Made by a program: the position numbers and the translations under genes. A stretch of DNA of 7,907 nucleotides from Candidatus Kapaibacterium sp. GTDB lineage: Bacteria > Bacteroidota > Ignavibacteria > Kapaibacteriales > HRBIN21. The stretch is taken from positions 1-7,907 of the forward strand of contig JANWXA010000086.1 of assembly GCA_025055465.1 (NCBI GenBank), written 5' to 3'. Shown here in pieces: positions 7,501 through 7,907 of this stretch (its first letter is position 1; every line of letters starts with the position of its first letter). The notes under the pieces were generated by a model, which did not search any database, was not told the DNA's origin, and was given only the letters and a program-made list of their open reading frames with translations.

Positions 7501-7907
7501 AGGCGTATCCAGTGCGTATTAGCTGGAATTCGCAGGATGTTCCTGACCGGCAGGACGCCTCCCGGAATCCAGCAGGGTCTACGTGGTATATCCGCGACGG
7601 TGCCTCCAACGGGAACATCTTCTCCTTCAATATGCGTACGGGACAAGGACACTCTGTGCCCGCTGTAACGCTGGAGCGGAATGGAGATTCGCTGACGGTG
7701 GTCATCTATACGGACGCGGTCACGAACTTCGTGATCGTGTACGACTTTATCAGCGACGTCCCCGAGACCGCGTCGGTGGGTTCCGGTCCGGTGCATTTGC
7801 TGGGCAATTCGCCAAACCCGTTTGACGGGATAACACACATTCGCTTCCGGTTGAGTGAGCCTTCCGCAGTCAGGTTGGAGGTGTATGATGCTCTAGGCAG
7901 TAAGGTC
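1485..7907 (+). CDS. Giant T9SS-exported surface/secreted protein with Pmp-like beta-helix and Ig-like domains (3' end beyond window)
   Basis: A single frame runs from ATG 1485 to the right edge, 2141 codons with no stop, read codon by codon. Order of parts by residue: signal peptide 1-23; beta-helix capping segment about 40-88; right-handed beta-helix with GGA(I/V/L) and FxxN motifs about 286-953; unassigned beta-rich region about 960-1500; Ig/cadherin-like domains about 1500-1903; a conserved-looking pre-sorting module about 1915-2090; start of a T9SS type A sorting domain from about 2108. The expected route is Sec export, then T9SS transport across the outer membrane with cleavage of the C-terminal domain, giving release or surface attachment. 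The function is unknown; adhesin or structural surface protein is a guess from architecture, and no catalytic motif was recognised. ATG 1485 is preferred because GGAGG lies 4 nt upstream and it directly opens a good signal peptide. An in-frame ATG at 1443 would put 14 polar residues before the signal peptide. Codons TTA, CTA and TCA occur 20 times up to 5600 and not once in 5601-7838. The complete protein is probably near 2180-2190 residues. Confidence 0.93.
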   Translation, partial: MGQWLRLCGILVGLFATVSSSLAQMPVIEVSGRLGPGEVRIFLKDTLYRISGTYMIAGTLIIEPGAIVEFLPNGRLIDSVGGRIIADGYVSATYDQFPGGCNPVNPFNPCGFTGYADLNYFQAAAQSTIVGDPTIDPSKYGEMFLVNLGAQPQLQNLPPGKAIMYAAARLHFAGLDPNINQTSWRRAGGGNVNVTQGQIIFRGRPVNNFSREWGHIIILPGARAAFFRNVVFENFRKDTTVDRFPIYQPNTGAIAALNAQLIQQTNGSGGVITSFSSRTWLLLCEFRNNMARYRGGALQLLQAPVGTGVYPTPDISGLPFYGAINPYLTENATAVPIAQSVRAIDQIYSSNPEPLTNSNRQAYDDARLAVLLGRVRYLTFTGNRVLLSSVALRQIAPGVWAIVDDLDNPAPLETQSWRNQAYGGAVYIAGRTPLEIGLGMNDYQAPNVYDYVFCDGNSAINLQNNPNTGGARGGAIYMGGATSLTLRGRFVSNQASVPFFTDPNQVGALAQGGAVYMATDAGRLQVRGRQGGEARQETYFVSNQAGRGGAICVAAGSADTRLSPVIGGSDALVDTRNYGYNLKFRNNRAADHGGAIFSGKNLTIYGAGGTVGPLTLYGGNYPVEFDNNTAGFSGGAVSIQLPSGLPIEQRYIRIVRSVFTNNIVGQVQQGYEAQVRGGGAVYTLNADLNVVKGTEFRANKAHNGNGGAVCIVHPLTSSHRFFLTDVDNISILPSGVATSFSSRDDIFTWVSGAPVADARMLTRFFDNEAIPNMAQMGSGTTQIGDIRRQHPGTSLRENGTGLGGALFVLDEVSVARAGRTDSIFFNRVRIQGNRAYTGAAIYSDNYNLQLVFTRSLITNNTATSDVGAQQNAITGPLVSGTNIASSDLAGAVLYGDVVGPLPYASYHWAANSIHDNSARFLIRLPDYPDTKGALAGTGVGMGGVDTVRGNYWGRTEANVVTILPVSGRTQETFFIAGDGTRQLGFVRVGTGKNQGPFESRHLYSYTPIPVLNVGNENTPDPTSIPERLLMQGLIYDIFDKGTDIKTADYSNRRMSPIEDFAVGIPKTLRKFTDASLPSYNKYVRRWTRNPFDAESDPNIAALQTEFRSTKHPIGYPLFLEARADYTGSADLNNNDPRGVNETVFFVINTSTGDYIRVGLRQTSPTSEVFRARVELVADSVNRRPQDRRTIEGLANIGTNLGAILAALRRAPDVEDLAALQGRKYEGFVSELGGPGFGYVNRILPADGAISPQKVTVFAGERYSALPVRVGDVVAVVSRTALWQGTVADAINSALVFEVGATVDPPIFTGNKVQLENITPPELRNMIFLMEDISYPRRPTGPGRDSIFTITAIDSNLFYDPRSVLFPSRYPQLAYFWSVPPNSGLSYWLQADTLPANRGPYYGARGYVVLKGRPTNPFVVPGGEVVTVAVRNYPPNARTVDSLKAAGLSSDVIAKYIYLYPPYFNAQGYDGSNARFLQQDTVDFGNTAATTVTYQFRIFVIDSTPQFTGFSVACERGGLWLANLTDSLRFKVDIDTDDELEDAAAGARGWDFRYGRTTYGFASVNLREVPPDTVIEPTTQVRPVWMRSQHLRRYDNSAQPDPLAIDFSLRGQINVRIDSLTALQLLTPVLQHHGALNTDTVVSIVVNDGHGGVNYLTRRVVVNVAPVIVTSRLPDAIEDQDYNPTLLDSSRRIVVHDPNFGQAHQFELIYPGDPRDFVPRDPCFPEAGTWDLRDKKTTPRWLKIDPVSGLLYGTPGVYDAPRQEKVTVLVTDEFGLTHVRVLDLNVRMVNHPPRLTRLPAVRCVELGKQYVDTIAVVDRDLLRQEPQDALERLSIEVVEPAGFQASPATVNGPQSSDTVWVIISTSALNATPGPDGKISIRVRVVDRQGAQHEIVYKLNVSEPTDFVVPMRISNRFGAFQVLEWGTAPLATTGDDPNRGGVGKLDSNYCEYELPPIPPNDVFDARWTVASTNGITRNIFPRAVPGVSGLAVYKGRFQAGSVTGNASEAYPVRISWNSQDVPDRQDASRNPAGSTWYIRDGASNGNIFSFNMRTGQGHSVPAVTLERNGDSLTVVIYTDAVTNFVIVYDFISDVPETASVGSGPVHLLGNSPNPFDGITHIRFRLSEPSAVRLEVYDALGSKV
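1602..1748 (+). other. Beta-helix N-terminal capping segment
   Basis: Residues 40-88 read as alternating short strands and turns, with TLIIEPGAIVEFLPNGRL (59-76) followed by GGRIIADG (81-88). The pattern 'TLxIEPGxxxxFxPxGxL ... GxIxAxG' is the usual opening rung of right-handed beta-helix domains in secreted bacterial proteins, where an initial statement-like 'value set as a fixed base' strand leads into the repeat coils. The assignment rests on motif recognition. Confidence 0.65.
2340..4343 (+). repeat. Pmp-like right-handed beta-helix repeats (FxxN ... GGA[IVL])
   Basis: Ten GGA(I/V/L) motifs begin at residues 295, 423, 473, 512, 548, 593, 634, 678, 706 and 803, with a degenerate GAAI at 838. 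Many follow an FxxN-type motif: FRNN 286, FVSN 490, FVSN 540, FRNN 584, FDNN 625, FTNN 659, FRAN 696 and FDNE 765, plus IQGN 830. The tightest units pair F and GGA 8-10 residues apart (540/548, 584/593, 625/634, 696/706). This is the repeat signature of chlamydial polymorphic membrane proteins, which fold as right-handed beta-helices and often act as adhesins. The block closes with GNYWG (949-953), a common last-coil motif of bacterial beta-helices. The DNA repeats are diverged, so the copies are old. Confidence 0.82.
4344..5981 (+). other. Unassigned beta-rich middle region of the giant protein
   Basis: Residues about 954-1499 show no domain I recognise. The composition is rich in V, T, Y, N and D with frequent alternating hydrophobic patterns, consistent with beta-sandwich domains. 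One stretch around residues 1119-1185 reads LFLEARADYTG, an acidic loop DLNNNDPRGVNE, then VFFVINTSTGDYIRVGLRQT, resembling a fibronectin/Ig-type domain. An alanine- and arginine-rich, possibly helical stretch lies at about 1186-1230. Nothing suggests an enzyme. Confidence 0.4.
6480..6848 (+). other. Ig/cadherin-like (He_PIG-type) domain
   Basis: Residues about 1666-1788 carry the characteristic PRWLKIDPVSGLLYGTPG (1738-1755) followed by VTVLVTDEFG. The 'P.WL.ld..tG.l.GTP' core and the 'V.V.DxxG' strand are the signature of He_PIG/dystroglycan-type cadherin-like folds, which are calcium-associated or adhesive beta-sandwiches in secreted bacterial proteins. A preceding domain (about 1500-1665) ends VVSIVVNDGHGGVNYLTRRV, and a following one begins NHPPRLTRLP at 1789, so at least two or three such units seem to stand in tandem. 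The flanking units are less certain. Confidence 0.65.
7203..7742 (+). other. Pre-sorting-domain module with ELPPIPP and FDAR motifs
   Basis: Residues about 1907-2086 begin with FGAFQVLEWGTAPLATTGDD, then an acidic linker, ELPPIPP (1951-1957) and VFDARW (1960-1965), followed by a beta-rich stretch containing YPVRISWNS and TWYIRDGASNGNIFSFNM. I recall similar 'LxFGxxPxATxGxD ... ELPPxPPxxxFDAR' segments directly before T9SS sorting domains in proteins of the Chlorobiota/Kapabacteria side, but I cannot confirm a named family. It may be a beta-sandwich that spaces or presents the sorting domain. Confidence 0.5.
7800..7907 (+). other. T9SS type A C-terminal sorting domain, beginning only
   Basis: From residue 2106 the sequence reads LGNSPNPFDGITHIRFRLSE then SAVRLEVYDALGSKV, matching the start of the type A domain pattern (NxPNPF, alternating strand ending in a proline or acidic turn, V.L.VYDxxGxxV). 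The known remainder, with a VxxLxxGxxxxGxHxxxWDG-like part and a final GxYxxxL strand, would lie in about 40-50 residues outside the window. The domain directs cargo through the T9SS outer-membrane translocon and is normally cleaved off. Confidence 0.88.

Noticed and set aside
5598..7838. Long open frame of 746 codons on the - strand
   Set aside because: It lies wholly inside the giant gene in exact codon register opposite it, and its openness is due to the absence of TTA, CTA and TCA codons on the sense strand. Its translation shows no recognisable domain and is rich in R, H, C and I as expected of an antisense shadow.

Overview
The window looks like a bacterial chromosome segment from the Bacteroidota/Chlorobiota (FCB) group, possibly the Kapabacteria/Ignavibacteria side. 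The main reason is that the largest gene ends in a type IX secretion system (T9SS) type A sorting domain, a system essentially restricted to that group. The fused-type E1 dehydrogenase end and the YfgM-like TPR protein are also of the kinds found there. No rRNA or marker gene is present, so the lineage is an inference. By eye the base composition is moderately GC-rich.

Layout, all on the + strand: (1) positions 1-474, the C-terminal end of a 2-oxoacid dehydrogenase E1 beta (or fused alpha/beta) subunit, cut by the left edge. (2) 474-588, a short intergenic region with a perfect 10-bp inverted repeat starting at the stop codon and a weak Bacteroidota-type promoter match. (3) 589-662, a complete tRNA-Arg with anticodon CCG and no encoded CCA. 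(4) 687-1418, a 243-residue membrane-anchored TPR protein resembling the YfgM-like proteins of Bacteroidota, starting only 24 nt after the tRNA. (5) 1485 to the right edge, one uninterrupted reading frame of 2141 codons encoding a giant secreted or surface protein.

The giant protein fills about 81% of the window. In order it shows a Sec signal peptide, a beta-helix capping segment, about 670 residues of right-handed beta-helix carrying ten GGA(I/V/L) motifs mostly paired with upstream FxxN-type motifs (the signature of chlamydial polymorphic membrane proteins), a long unassigned beta-rich middle, Ig/cadherin-like domains, a module with ELPPxPP and FDAR motifs, and the start of the T9SS sorting domain. 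I read the frame codon by codon from 1485 to 7907 and found no stop or frameshift. The expected end lies roughly 40-50 codons beyond the window.

The genes do not form an obvious functional pathway. The tRNA and the TPR gene may share a transcript. The giant protein would be exported by Sec, folded in the periplasm and moved across the outer membrane by a T9SS encoded elsewhere. Its role (adhesin, surface layer, matrix protein) cannot be fixed from sequence alone.
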